From Paramecium pentaurelia (Eukaryota > Ciliophora > Oligohymenophorea > Peniculida > Parameciidae), in the NCBI GenBank assembly GCA_905183005.1, contig CAJJDO010000079.1, positions 351,510 through 415,509 of the forward strand: 64,000 nucleotides of DNA, read 5' to 3'. Positions 13,056 through 26,047 of the stretch are shown here, in pieces. Each line of letters begins with the position of its first letter. The stretch's first letter is position 1. The notes under the pieces are model-generated. The model did no database searches. It saw nothing but the letters and a program-made list of their open reading frames with translations, and was not told where the DNA came from. Position numbers and translations under genes: made by a program.

Positions 13056-14690
13056 TCATTCCATGAAGTATTTTTAATCTTCTAATTCTTCATTATTAAC
13101 ACTCTCCTCTTATTAGACTATGACTCTATCAAATGGTTTAGATCGAAACATTGGCTATCTTCCAGTTTTTTTCTTACTAGGTTACATAATCTTTTCTTAA
13201 TTAGCTTTGATTCTTCTCTCCTCTTCTTATTTTAATTTTAAGTTATTTGAATCCCTTTATTTAACTTTCCAATCTCTTTCACATTCTTATCTCTAAATTA
13301 ATCATTCAAATTCTTACAAAGTTTTCAACTCTATCTGGTCGAAATGATCGAATCTATTTCAATTATCTTTCCAAATGTAATTCAATCTGTACCAAAATAT
13401 CTAATGTTTCTTTATTTTATAAATCATGAACCCCTTGAATTTCATTAGGAAAGTTTTCACAAACTTCAATTATTTATTTTCTTAATTCTTTATGATCTTT
13501 TTTAGCATTCTTCTCTGTTCCTTTTAATTATAATGTTTTAATTTATTAACATACATTCTAAATATAAATTATTGAATTTACTTCATAATTCTTTTTTAAT
13601 TACTCTTTATTTTATTGTAATGTAAATACTTTATCATCAAGAGACTTTTTTATTTTATTAAATTTAGTTTTCAATTCTTCTAAATTTTATTCTGCATCTT
13701 AAGTAGTTTAAATTAAAAATAAATTTCTTTCTTCTAAATCATTAAATATCTCAACCAATTATGATGGTTATTTAAAATACATTTCATATTCATCTTCAAA
13801 TTCTTCTAATTCATCTCTAATAAATATCAATTTGTATTTTATTACAGTTTTTTATTATCTACCATTTATTAAAATTGTTTTTCTGTTAACCCTTTACTTT
13901 TAATTAATTCCTCTTTTAATCTATTCACTAATTATTAACGCTTCTTTTCTTTTGCATCATGCCACTCTTTTGGAGCTAATTTATCTAAAAATTTCTTATG
14001 ATCCATATAATTATTAACAGCTTCTTCATTCCTTGTTTTCTCTGCTCTTAAACTTGTTATTTTTATATTGATAGACTTAATCTCAGATTCTTTTGCTTTC
14101 TTCTCTTTTACTTCTTAATCTGCTTTCTATTCTGCATCTAATTTTTATTATTTATTTGTATCCAAGTACTTTTAAAAATTCTCATTATCAGTTTCCAACA
14201 TTTTCAAACTCTATTCCAATGCTTCCTTCTTCTCTTTTGACATTAATTTTAATTTATCAATTTCCTCTTCAATTATTCCGTGAGCCTTTGATACTAAAAA
14301 CATCTCCTTCTTCTATTCCAAAAGTGTCACTATAGGTTCTTTTGAAACTCCTTTTGCTCTTTATTTCTTTCTTTCTTAGATGATCTGTAATGCCTCATTT
14401 ATTATTTTCTTATCCTTATCATTATAAGCAGTTTTAGATTTAAATTTGTCATCAATTTAAGTTTCATATGACTAAAAATAATGTAACAATTATACTTTGA
14501 AATGCTTTAATTAAGTTCTATTTGTAGCAGTTTTCTTATCCCAAATACGCATTTCATCATGGTTTTAAGCTTCTTGTTTTTTACGATCTTATTCTCTAAA
14601 CAAAAAGACTTCTTCATCTGATGGATAACGAAATGGACTTTAAATATCACTTTTATTGACTTTATGAATCTAAGGTAATTTCTCTGACAT
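13056..14690 (-). CDS. CFAP100: CFAP100-like axonemal coiled-coil protein, 526 aa
   Basis: An almost wholly alpha-helical coiled-coil protein. It opens with SPFRYPSDEEVFLFREQ, has EMFLVSKAHGIIEEEI at about residues 135-150 and YFKQPSQLVEIFNDLEERNL in the middle, and ends with a basic tail containing KKTGRQPMFRSKP. These blocks match the CCDC37/CCDC38 (CFAP100) family, whose Chlamydomonas member MIA1 belongs to the modifier-of-inner-arms complex that regulates inner dynein arm I1 in cilia. Introns at 13817-13845 (29 nt) and 13293-13317 (25 nt) restore a 527-codon frame. The next upstream gene is also ciliary. Confidence 0.85.
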
Positions 14691-14882
14691 TTAATATTAT
14701 ATTATTTATTTTATTCATTTGAATCTAATAATTTGTAAATATTTTATATATATATATAATAATATATATAAAGAAAGAATAAATAGATTCAAATAATATT
14801 TATATTATTCTCGTATATACACATATATCAAACAAGAATTAAATTATTTATAAATTCTGTTAATTAAATTCAATATAAACAA

Positions 14883-16567
14883 TCATGAGTCGGATAGTAA
14901 TTTATTATAATGTGTATTAAAACTATTGATTTTCCAATTATTGGAATCAACCTAATATTTACCAACTCCAGGAGTGAATTGTCTTCTAATGTATGCCAAA
15001 CGAGGTTATTATGATTTAAATGGAGCAGTTATTTATTTTAAAGAAGTAGAAGGATATTAATTTTATTCAGTAAAGGACATATTTTATAATATTTCTTAAT
15101 TTTCTTTAAATCTGGGTTCAGCACAATCAAACCCAGGTTTTTACACATCTATTTTTTATAGATTTTTTAAAAATTTTAATTATTTTTACATTCTATATCC
15201 TATTGATTCTTGATCCAATTTATATTATCCAATTTCAGGACCACAACTCTTATTGATTGCATCTCTTTTAGATGAAGATTTAAAACAAGAACTCACAGCC
15301 CTCTTTTTCTCTCCTTTATTAATATCATAACTTCCTGGTCCAGCTTTGCAAAGAGGAGGTTTATCATAAAATCTTTTCTCTTTTCCACCCAAATATCCAT
15401 TAATTCCTCTGTCTTATTTACGAATTAAATCTGTATATAGATCATTTTAAACATAATATGCTCCTGGACCAGGCATTTATTCATCAGAGTTTAATAAATC
15501 ACCTTTACCAGTAGAACTTAAAAATGTAGCATTAGTATAATTTTTTTTCTTTACTAATTAATCGAATGAAGAATCTTCAATTCTATAATCTCCTGGACCA
15601 ACTGATTTTTCTTAAATCTCTCTGAATCTTTCTAATGATGAACCAAAAAACTAAAATTCTTTGGCTTTTTTTTGAACTTTGATTGATGCTCTAAAATCAT
15701 TATATTAACCAGGTCCAGGAGAATATTAATCTTTGTAATTGATTTATTTCCTTAAACCAGCATTAATTTCTCTATTGGTTTTGTAAATTAATTTATCATA
15801 GTAAGATCTAACAGTTTCAGATAGAAAAGCAGGAGATTTGTTTTTCCTCTTTTTTTCATCAGGAACATTATACTTACCAGGTCCAAGATCTGTAGATTAT
15901 TCTTATTAAAATCGAGGCTTTGTACTTTTATCCCAAGAAATTCCTTTAGCTTATTTTGACTATGGAATTTCATAAGTGGTTGGTCCTACAATTTTTTATT
16001 TCTTTTACTCTTAAAGTACTTTTTAATGTTATGCCAATGTTTCAATATCTTCATAAACCATTCCTATTTATGTTTTTGGTTCAGGTATTGATTTAATTCG
16101 TCTTTTAAGATTTTAATTTCTAATATCGTCTATTTTTTAATTTCTAAATGATGTTGCCTATTAATTATGAGAATTATTTTTAACAGTATCATAATGTCCT
16201 GGGCCAGGAATCTGAATTTATTGCTATAAAATACTTCCTTAACTTTTTTATCCTCTTAAAATCTCTCTATTCCACTTTTGAAGGAACTACTTCCATTACC
16301 TTAAACTTTGACTATTATGGTGCTTTTATTCATATATGCTTGCACTCCCGAATCCCCCATGTTTTATTAAACTTCATATTACCCTGGACCTGGAAATTAT
16401 GTTTTTTATTTGTTTATCATTTCTACTTATCTCTTTCCAGTCGAAAGGAAAGGAGCATAAGCAGTTTTAGTTTGATGTTCAGGAATCTGATAAACTCCAG
16501 GACCTAAATGTGGGTAAGGATCTTTTATCTCTGTCAATCCCCTATTTTCTTCAAATAAAAAAGCCAT
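14883..16567 (-). CDS. SHIPPO / sperm-tail PG-rich repeat protein, 553 aa
   Basis: About eleven repeats with a PGPGxY-type core are spread over the protein, for example LGPGVYQI, PGPGQYEV, IPGPGHYDT, LGPGKYNV, SPGPGQYND, MPGPGAYYV, AGPGSYDI and TPGVGKYQV. Such STPGR/ODF3-like proteins bind axonemal microtubules, several as microtubule inner proteins. A single 23-nt intron (16212-16234) joins the two exons to 554 codons. No coiled coil or membrane span. The gene follows the CFAP100 gene's start by 192 bp on the same strand, so two ciliary genes sit together. Confidence 0.9.
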
Positions 16568-16879
16568 ATTTATTATATAATAAATTATTATAATTCAGTT
16601 GAATATATATATATAATTATATTTCTAAGAGTTTAAAAGAAATCTAAAAATTTATGATAATTGAGTTTAAATTCCTTTCTATATATAAGATTATGAATAT
16701 TAATATTTTTGAATAAACTATTTTTTGGGATTTGTGAATAAATTAGTTATTTATTTAAGATAATAGTGAATTAAGATTCATATTTATATATAATTGAATT
16801 CTCAAAAATAAAAAGAACTAATAGATATCATATTGAATAAGAATTACTTTTTGAAGTAAAAAAATAAATTTATAAAAAA

Positions 16880-17339
16880 ATGGTAATTCCACATTTCAAT
16901 GATTCTGATTGTTTTATATTAAGAATTCATTTCAAAATGATTTAGTGTTTATATTAATGTTGAGCTCATATTTAAAATGTCTTTTTTGATTGTTTAGAAC
17001 ACTATCCAAGATTAGAATGTTTAAATAAAGTCTTTGATTCACTATAGTTGGTGATTAGTAAATTGAGGAAGATAAATTATAAAATTAATGAGTTCCATAT
17101 TTTAAGAAATGTTGTATATAGTAGAGTAAAGTGGTTTCATGATGTGGAGGAACTTTGAAGGTATAATAGATAGAGTTAGAATAATTAGTAAGTGTATGGA
17201 TACTAAAATGGAAATTGAAATTATAGATAGATAAGAAGGAATGGTAAATTAGATTAGAAATTCACAAATAAAGTTTATAAGATAGAATGTCAATAGTATT
17301 ATGGATTTATTTGCTATTAATACGGATTATTTGGAGTGA
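16880..17339 (+). CDS. small hypothetical protein, about 133 aa (5' structure tentative)
   Basis: The 3' part is convincing: a run of polar helical sequence such as NVVYSRVKNFEGIIDRVR and KFIRQNVNSIMDLFAI ends at TGA 17337-17339. To join it to the ATG at 16880, three short GT...AG introns of 20, 19 and 19 nt are needed; with them the frame is exactly 134 codons, but two have unusual GTG or GTC starts. I do not recognise the protein. It ends only 26 bp before the start of the large cysteine-rich gene on the same strand. Confidence 0.42.
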
Positions 17340-17365
17340 ATAGAGATATTATTAAAAATAAAAAA

Positions 17366-20300
17366 ATGAGAACAAAGATAATGATCACAATTTTGTTCTT
17401 CAGCTAGTTGTTTACACTTGGTCTAGCTATAGACTACTCAGTGAACCCTATAAATCCTGCATAAGGTGCAAATACAGTGGCTTAGAGTTAACCAGCTACA
17501 ACAGGGCTATGCCTCAATGGTATGCATTATGATGATTATTCATTTTAGGATTTGGATGGAATGGCTAACTATGTATACCATGTATGTAGGTGAAGAATGG
17601 GTATTGCACATGTACAAAATATGGAGGCTGCGATACTAAAGTATGCGATTCTTCATTAACAAATTGCTAAGTTTTGACTAATGGATAAAACTCGTATGCA
17701 TTATGTTCTTATTCATAGATACATATTATTGAGAGCAACAGGATGTAATAATTATGCTTGGGGTGATTCAAACACATCAGTAATTTGTACATAATGTTCA
17801 TCTGGATATTTTATGGTTGGTATGATAATAATTGAATATTCAAAGCTGGAATCTGTGTTTAACCAAACAATTGTGCTTAGATGAATTTAGTTACAGGTAC
17901 TTGTGATACTTGTGTCGATGGATATTATTTCACTTAAAATTTTCAATTGTAAACTCTTTAATCATGGGATTACTACTAAAATATCAATTAAGTGATTTGC
18001 AATAAATGTCTCAATAATTGTAAGATATGTACATCAGGGTATCAATATAATTATATATTAAAAATAGTTATACTTGTGTTTAATGTATGGATTAATACTA
18101 TTGGAGTCCAACATAATCTAAGTCTGCTTTATCAAGTACTCAAAATGATAGTAATGCTGGCTAATGTTTGGCCTGTAATGTTAATATACCATCTTGTGTA
18201 AAATGTTAAAATTCAACAACATGTGATAAATGTTTAGATGGATATTATTACACTGCTCCTTCAGATTCAACCACTAAAGGAACTTGTACTAAATGCATGA
18301 GCAATTGTTTATCATGTTAGAATGCAGACACTTGTGATACATGTGATACTGTCAACAATTATATATATTTACAAGCAAATAACTAAAATGTAATTAATAT
18401 TATAATATAATTTAGTCATGTGCTTTATGTACTAGTATAACAGGATGCAAAACATGTTCAACTTAAAGTGGTCAATTAACATGTACTGCTTGCTAATCTG
18501 GTTATGTATTTGATTCTCAAAATGTTTGCAAATAATGTGATGTAAATTGTGCTTCTAATTCATGCTCTTATACAAATGATCAAGTATAATGTAGTAATTG
18601 TATTGCAACATTCGTATTGAAATCAAACACAAGTTGTAATTCTTGTGGAACAGGCTGTTCATCTTGTTCATATAGTGATTAAGCATAAACAAAAATAACT
18701 TGTGGATAATGCTTTGATAATTACTATAAAGATGATAACAATGTTTGCTAATTATGTTCTTCATCAATAACCAGTTGTTAAAAGTGTAATTTCAATAATT
18801 AAAATACTCCAACTGTAACATGCACATAATGTTCACCAACTACTAAACTTACTAATAATTCATAACAATGTCTGTCAGCTCCATCCAATTGTATTGATTT
18901 TAGTGTGACAAATACTGCTACTTGTAATACATGTGCAGATACCTATTATTTGGATTCTGGTTCATGTATATCTTGTGCTACAGCAAATACCAGTTACTTA
19001 AGATGTTCAAAGAGTAACAATACAATTAATGTTATTCAATGTTAAAATGGATATTTCTTATTAAGTGGTTCATGTGTATTAGCCAAAGATACAAATACTT
19101 AAGCAACTAATCTTACATTATAAACTTGTCAAACAATTGCTTCTAATAGTTAATGTGCAACTTGTTTACCAGCTGCTTTAGGAAATAATCCTCCTTAAAA
19201 TGGAGTATGCTCTTATTGCAATTGTAGTTCAAAATAGAGTGATTGCTAAGCAGATGGTTCAAGTAATCCAGGATAAACTACTGTCACATGTACACCTAAA
19301 CCAACTTGTTTACCAGGATTTTACCTTGATGGTTCATCTTGTCTTCCATGTGCATCAACTACTAACCTTACTGGAAATTAAAACTGTTGTGGCCTTGGAT
19401 TGATTTATACACCCGGACCACCTATTACTTGTGTTTAATAATAAAATGCAACTGGAAAAGAATAATTATTAGCATCAAATGCCAATGCTTTCACATGTGA
19501 TATTGGATATTATTATAACTCTACTGATAAAAAATGTCTCACTTGTATAAATAATTGTGATATTTGTGATGATGGTACAACATGTAAAACATGTTCTCTA
19601 AATTACACATTAATCAAAACTAGTAATAATGGTGTATAATGTGTGTTGATCAAGTGTCTCGTAGTTGATTCAACTAAGGGATGTACTTCTTGTTAATATG
19701 GATTTTATTTATCAACCATTAATGGTATTGGATATTGCTTATAATGTTTGTCTCCACTTACTAATGTAATACATATGATCTATTTTCTATTAGTCAATTT
19801 GCAGACCATATTCAAATTAAGCACCTAATGTGACCGTTGCACCTGCCACTTCAGTAGCAGTTTCATCAAGTCCAGCTTATGTTTGTGCCAATGGATAATA
19901 TTGGAATAGTTAATACTGTTCTCCATGCAAATCATTACCAACTTCTGGTAAACCTAATGCTAGTGCAAATGGTTATTGTGTATGTTCCACTTACTTAGAC
20001 TGCACTTCTATAGTTTGTAATTCTGGATATGCTTTAGTTCAAAAGTATAAAATAATATTAATTTATTAGTACATGTCAAGAAATTCCAAAAGGATGTTAA
20101 ACATATATAATTAGTAATGATGGTACAACTTTAATTTGTACTGCATGTATTGCTTCCTATTCACTTGTATCAAATGTTTGTGTACCAAGTCAAAATTGCC
20201 AATAATTCAGTACTACAACTGGTAATTGTGTTTAATGTGCTTCTGGTTTCTACTTGAATTGGTAGTATAACTCCTTTGTTTCATAAGTTTCAACAGATGC

Positions 20301-21835
20301 AAATCCATATTTCAATAATTTCCCCTCTTAATGTTCAGCTTGCACAATATCTAATTGTATTACATGCACTGGTCCAACAGTCTGTACTACTTGTCAAAAT
20401 GGATACTTCTGGTAAACATCATAATATCTTCAATAACCATCAAATGGATCATAAGGAAGTTGTTAACCATGTATGTAAGGATGTTAGACTTGCTCAAATA
20501 ATCAATCATGCTAAACTTGTTTCTCTGGATATTATATGGTCTATCCATATTCAGGAATTAACTATTGTTAACTTTGTTCAACTGTTCCTGCAATATCTAA
20601 TTGTTTGACTTGTGATACTTCTTAAACTGCCCCACATGCTTAATCATTAATTCCAACATGTAGATCTTGTCCATCTGGATACTACTTATATAGTGGAAAA
20701 TGTGTTGTATGTACTGGTGGATGTTTAGCTTGTGATGCTGATAATAGTTGCACATAATGTGTTTCTCAAGGATATGCATATGATTAAACAAATAAGAAAT
20801 GTGTTGCTTGTTCTACAATTACAGGATGTACTTCATGTTCTTATAATGGAACTCAATTAAATTGTTCAGCTTGTTAAGATTTATATTATCGTAACACTAC
20901 CAATAATATTACAACATGTTCATTATGCAGTGCAGTAGCTGGTAAGAACTATTTAAGATGTGTATCATCAACAAGTCCAACTTAATGTTTAGATAATTTC
21001 TATTTGAATGGATCCAGTTGTATGCCTTAAATTTCTAATAATAAATGCTTAACCTATGATAATAACTCAGGTTGTACATCTTGTATTACTGGATACATTA
21101 TAGTTGGTAATACATGTTAATTATGTACATCAACCAATGCTTAATGTATAAAATGTTAAGTAATTGCTAACACTGGATCAAGTTAATCTGCTTCTTTACA
21201 ATGTGCTGCCTGTTAAACTGGATATTATTTAACAACATCATATGGATGTACAGCATGTCCAAATGTCAAAGGATGTGAAGTTTGTAATTCTGCTGGATGT
21301 TAAACTTGTTCTTCTGGTTTTTATCCTACTGCAGTTACTACAGATACCAATAATTCAACTGGTACATCAACATCTAATAATACTGTCACTTGTAACAATT
21401 GTGTTTCCAACTGTTAAATTTGTTAATAAGCTAATGTAATACAATTAACTTATTTTTAGTCTTGTACCAAATGTGCTGATGGTTACTTCCTTGTTACTAC
21501 CACTTCCTCTGGAACTAATTCAGTCACTACTAGTAGTTGCTTTGCTTGTCAACCAGAATGTTAAACTTGTGTTGCACCAGGCACTACTTGCACATCCTGT
21601 ATAGCTGGCTACGTGTTCTAGAATGGAGGTTGTGTTACTTTAGCATAAGCTAATTGTTACTCTGTTGGAACAAATGGTTGTGCTATTTGTAAATATGGCT
21701 ATTATTTAAATAATGGAGTTTGTTATTAATGTCTCAACCCATAAGCAGATGTATTAATTATTAATATTATCTTAGTTTCTATGTACAAATCCAGTAGACA
21801 ACCTTTTCACATCAGCAACACCATAATAATAATGA
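17366..21835 (+). CDS. large secreted cysteine-rich repeat protein, 1410 aa
   Basis: It starts with a signal peptide (hydrophobic core ITILFFSQLFTLGLA), followed by dozens of Cys-x2-Cys units in a furin-like / VSP-like pattern with frequent GYY/GYF after cysteines, to the end. Nine introns restore 1411 codons: 17520-17548, 17694-17718, 17820-17845, 18039-18067, 18390-18415, 19766-19793, 20045-20069, 21436-21459 and 21751-21775. The C-terminus (TSATPQQQ) has no membrane span and no hydrophobic GPI signal, so the model predicts a soluble secreted or granule protein; a missed 3' exon would change this. It is a repeat type seen in ciliate surface proteins, but not a classic immobilisation antigen. 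Function unknown. Confidence 0.9.
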
Positions 21836-21895
21836 AAAATTAAAATCATATTAAAATAATTATATTTTATTTCCAATATAGATATAGATTATATC

Positions 21896-22153
21896 TCATG
21901 ATCTATCCTCAAAGATCACACGTGAAGGCTTTGGATTTTATATCCAATTATGTCTATAAAAAGTTGGTCTTTATTTTCCTGCAATTGAACTAAAATTCTA
22001 TCTTTTTCATCATTACCTTTCTGCAAATATATACCAAATGGCTGCAGCTGTTAAAATATTCAATTTTCCTACTCTATTAGTCCAATACCATCCTCTCTAT
22101 GCATAATAAACAACAGCGCTGTTTTAAAATCGTGCAATTAAACTTGTATTCAT
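21896..22153 (-). CDS. small conserved-looking protein, 76 aa
   Basis: ATG at 22151-22153, one 27-nt intron (21990-22016), TGA at 21896-21898, 77 codons. The sequence contains a short hydrophobic segment NILTAAAIWYIFAER preceded by a Trp/Tyr/Arg-rich stretch (YYAQRGWYWTNRVGK) and ends in a basic, proline-containing tail. The composition (rich in W, R, A, G) is coding-like and resembles small supernumerary subunits of mitochondrial inner-membrane complexes, but this is only inference from size and layout. It is convergent with the cysteine-rich gene, 60 bp away. Confidence 0.7.
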
Positions 22154-22711
22154 TATAATTATTATATTAATAATAATAATATTTATTTATATTCCTCATA
22201 CTAATTTTTATTTTTTCAAATCTCATTTTTTGTTTATTTTTTAATAACATTTTCATTATCCAATAAATATCTCTATTACTAAGGAGTGAAAATGTAAACA
22301 CTATCTAAGTATTTCACTATTTCAAAGAAAGTCTAAAATATTATTTTTCGAGTTTTTAATTAAAAAAATTGATAAATCTATTTTTAGTATATATGATCAT
22401 TAAACATATAAAAATTTAATTTTAGTGCCAAATATCCAGCCTTTCTATAAATTGAATAATATAATGGATAAAAATAATAAGAGAGATCTCTAGTTTTTTT
22501 AATTTCAATTAATCAATAATATATGAAGATTAAATTACCGCCTTTTCTTAATACATTTATTTTATACAGTTAATAAAAATCAGATTCAGCTGTGTCTTAA
22601 TTCTCTACCTATTCAGATGAATTTTTTTCAATTATTATCATTTATCCATAATAATATAGATGTATTGACAATTAATGTCAGATAGAATCAATCAATATTT
22701 GATTAGTGAAA
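22154..22711. other. AT-rich gap, possible unassigned exon
   Basis: Mostly low-complexity AT. From an ATG at about 22524 the plus strand reads a short Ser-rich stretch containing QKSDSAVSQFSTYSDEFF before TGA. It could be a 5' exon of the uncertain gene that follows, but no intron chain that I could verify joins them. Confidence 0.3.
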
Positions 22712-23385
22712 ATGCCAAAAAAACATATATCAGAAGTTCCAATAGATTAAATTCATTATAATCCTAAGGTATAATATATAAGTAAAATATTCATAAGAAA
22801 AGAATATACAAATCAGCTATCCTTTTTGAAATATTAAAATCAACTATTAAAATATGTGGTTGTCCTTTAAGAGAATTAGAAGAGATACTTAAATTTATAT
22901 TGTATAGGTCATTCTTAATTGTTTTATAAACACTTTTTGTTTCTATTAATGTGTTTAAAATGATATTTTTTAAAAACCTAGTATTACTGATCAGAATAAT
23001 GAATTGAGAAATTTAAATATGCATTAAACTCAACCTATATGAATGATTAAATGAATTTTGAACAAAGGAAATAGTGAAGACTATGTTATAAGATATTTAT
23101 TAGAACAATATATTTGTTTAGGTATATGATAAAAATAGGAAAAATCATGAGTCTTTTTCATTTATTAGATTTTTTGATAATCTTTTTGGCTAAGGCATAC
23201 TTGAATCTTAATAGATTTAGCTAATTGATTGTATCAGGCTTAAATTCAAAAACCAAAATTTTTTATGTCTACAATATATTAAAAGGTTGATTAATTAGGA
23301 CAGTTCGTGGTTCTTCAATATTTTGAACATCCTCTTCGTTTTTATTCTAATTTTTTTGTTACTCTTAGTCTTTTTTCATAAATGA
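22712..23385 (+). CDS. possible tail-anchored membrane protein, structure unresolved
   Basis: Two open pieces were seen. ATG 22712 with a 29-nt intron (22769-22797) gives 88 residues to TGA 23005-23007. ATG 23083 gives 100 residues to TGA 23383-23385. The second piece ends in a textbook C-terminal anchor: YIKRLINQDSSWFFNILNIL followed by about 15 aliphatic residues and FFHK. That ending resembles SNAREs and other tail-anchored proteins. The pieces are not in one frame, so this may be one gene with unseen introns, or a decaying gene. No confident family. Confidence 0.35.
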
Positions 23386-23973
23386 AATTTAATGAAAATG
23401 GCAAGCTTAAATAAATTATTAAAATTAATAATATAATTATTATGATAATATCAGAAACTTATAAATTTGAATGACGATAGTATTTAATTAATGATAGAAA
23501 TTAATACATATATTTTTAATACCAAAAAAAGTGAAACTTCTTTGAAGAATTGAATATTAAGTATGTCTTTAATATGGTATAATTAAATATAATCTATTCG
23601 AAATAGATACACTTAATATTATCTAAATAAATCTTAGTAGAATAAAAATGTATTTATTATATGAAATTCTTTGAAAAACATACATAAACTATATTATTTG
23701 TTTATTTTAATATGAATTTGTTGAACTTATATGAATATGATTAAGAGTATTCTCCTTAAAAATTTGATGCTTGATATATAATTAATGAATATTTAACAAT
23801 TTCATTTATTTTTAATATAAATATTCTTATAAGATTTCCAAGATGACTGGAAGTAGGAATATTTATTTATTTTAATTTTTAGTGGTTGATTATTAATTAT
23901 AAATGATAATTATAATTATTATTATTTAAAATAACACAACTAGTTACAAAACAGATATGAAATGAATATTATA
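23386..23973. other. AT-rich intergenic
   Basis: About 590 bp with no coding-like frame or recognisable repeat, lying between a plus-strand and a minus-strand 3' end. Confidence 0.6.
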
Positions 23974-24773
23974 TCATTATGCGGCAGGTTCTTAACTTTT
24001 GACTAGTTTGAAGAGTTTAGATACTTCACCAACTTTGGAGAATTCAATACAAAATGCTTATAACTAAATTTTATTAATTCTTACATCAGTCAGAATATCT
24101 TTAGTGATGAATGCTTTTTATTTAAGCATTTACTAGATAAAAACGGAAACAAACCTAACTAATTTATTCTGTTATTATTTTTCCTATCATTATAAGATAT
24201 TTGAATTACTTTGATATTATTGCAAAAGTCTATACAATAATTAATATATTATGTGATATATTCTTATGGTAATTTGAGTTCTCCAAATAATTGAGCAAAC
24301 AATTCAAGTGTATTTTAAGTGACATCAGTTTAGATGAAGACTTCTAAGAATCTAAAATTGTAAATAAATGAATACTCTTCGAAGCCATCTAAGTTGCATA
24401 TTTAAATCAATAAAAAATGTGCAATTTCTTTATTCTTTTCAATAATAATAGGTAGTCTTTGACAAGTGAATCCGCAATTTTTAAGTAAATCCTTTTCATT
24501 TGAAAGATAATTAAATAATAACTAATTAAATATGAGGATTATATTTACTCTTTATTCATCATCACTGATTTCAGTTGTACAGGTTTTTTGTATGATCTCT
24601 TTTACTTGACTCAATTTATCATAATTAATTTCTAGAGTATAATTCCATTAGACATTCATTAAAAGAATATTGTCATTCCATTATGGATCAGATGTTATAA
24701 TATTGGGGATTGGTCTTAGGTAATCTGTCTGGTATTAAGCAAAATCAATATTAAGAGATTTTATTTTATCCAT
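23974..24773 (-). CDS. CNOT11: CNOT11-type subunit of the CCR4-NOT complex, 257 aa
   Basis: The protein is close to the C-terminal domain of animal CNOT11 (C2orf29): DYLRPIPNIITSDPQW at the start, then LPIIIEKNKEIAHFLLIQ, IKEKQQQNKLVRFVSVFI and QLQAFCIEFSKVGEVSKLFK near the end, in the same order and spacing. CNOT11 with CNOT10 forms a module on CNOT1 in the deadenylase complex that starts mRNA decay. The long N-terminal region of the human protein is absent. A 26-nt intron (24184-24209) is required; exons give 258 codons. It starts 27 bp after the arrestin-like gene stops, same strand. Confidence 0.9.
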
Positions 24774-24800
24774 ATGAGTATATGAATTAATAATAAATAA

Positions 24801-26022
24801 TCATGTTGGAATAAATGATTATTGAACAGTCAGATTGGAAAAAGCATTGACTGAGACATTCATAATTGGTAAGAAATTCCAACCTTCCAGATTGATTTTA
24901 TGAGGTAATTGTGATTCTTGAATATTAATAGGGATTTGGCAAACTACTGGGACTGACAACCAAGTTAAGAAGGCATCCTAATAATATATTTAGATTATTT
25001 AAATACAGCAATAGCTTCCATTTATAAAAAGTATTAATTTCTAATAACACTAGTTTTTATAGTAGCTCTAAGATTTTTAGGGATTTCTAGAGATGCATTT
25101 TGTCTTTCTAATTTTTAACCAGAATTGACACCACCTAAATTTTATTGAAATACTTTGATATTTTCTATAATTCTTTCTATTTCATCATCATCTATAAATG
25201 TAATTTTATTTATCAATCTAGCTTCTACTCTACTAATTGATCTTTATGAACGAGTATTATCTAATGTGTATTCTACTTGTATTTATTCACCAGGAATGAA
25301 ATTGTTTTTGTTTAATTTTAAAGAGAGTTCTACTGTTCCTCGATTTAAACATAAATATTAAACAATATTGCCTTCACATTACCTAAATTATTCACCTTCT
25401 GAAGTTACTCTTCCATTAATAAAGACATCAGCACTTTCCATCATCAAAGTACTAGCTTCATCAGGTAAATCAACTCTTAATGTCACCTTATATCCACATT
25501 TTGCTTATTTCAATCCTAATTCAAATTGAATAATTTACCATCTTCACTTTTATATGAAAAGCTTGAAGACATATTATATTAGGTTGGAATGCTAAATTAA
25601 AACTTATAATCTCCTGGTTTCACTTATCCAGTATATAATTCTTAAGTATAAACAAAAGATTCATGTGTTCCATAATGTCTAATTACTCTATACATAATTT
25701 CACCATTTAACTCATATTTCTTTTGAGTTTGTTTAGGTTATCTTAATGGAGAATCTAAAGTAACTTAAATCCTTTGAGTTTTCTCTACTAGTTTCTCTGG
25801 AATCATTTAAGGATTGCTTTGATCATAAGGTATCTTAAGTTTCAAAAATTATACAATTACCTATCTTTTTTCAATGATCTTGGAATACATTTTAGTTTAA
25901 AAAGTCAAAACAATTTAAGCCTTAGGTATTTCTTCCGTTATTCTTAAGTAACATTCTCCTCGAATTTGATCACCTGCTAAAGTAACGGGATCATAAAACT
26001 TAAATAAAACATTCCTATTCAT
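24801..26022 (-). CDS. arrestin-fold protein, 389 aa
   Basis: The N-terminus (VLFKFYDPVTLAGDQIRGEC) followed by YELNGEIMYRVIRHYGT and KPGDYKFQFSIP, and in the second half NNFIPGEQIQVEYTLDN and VEARLINKITF, follows the two beta-sandwich pattern of arrestins/alpha-arrestins and Vps26-like proteins. Such proteins are trafficking or signalling adaptors for membrane receptors. Introns at 25516-25538 (23 nt) and 24978-25006 (29 nt) give 390 codons. A further 27-nt GT...AG segment (25834-25860) is a multiple of three without TGA, so I cannot tell whether it is spliced. It starts 25 bp after the upstream pseudogene ends. Confidence 0.85.
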
Positions 26023-26047
26023 TAAACTAATTAAAGATTTAATTTAA

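Noticed and set aside
14093..14335. 80-residue plus-strand ORF rich in Leu and Ser
   Set aside because: It is antisense to the CFAP100-like coiled coil, whose Glu/Lys codons read as Leu/Ser/Phe on the other strand.
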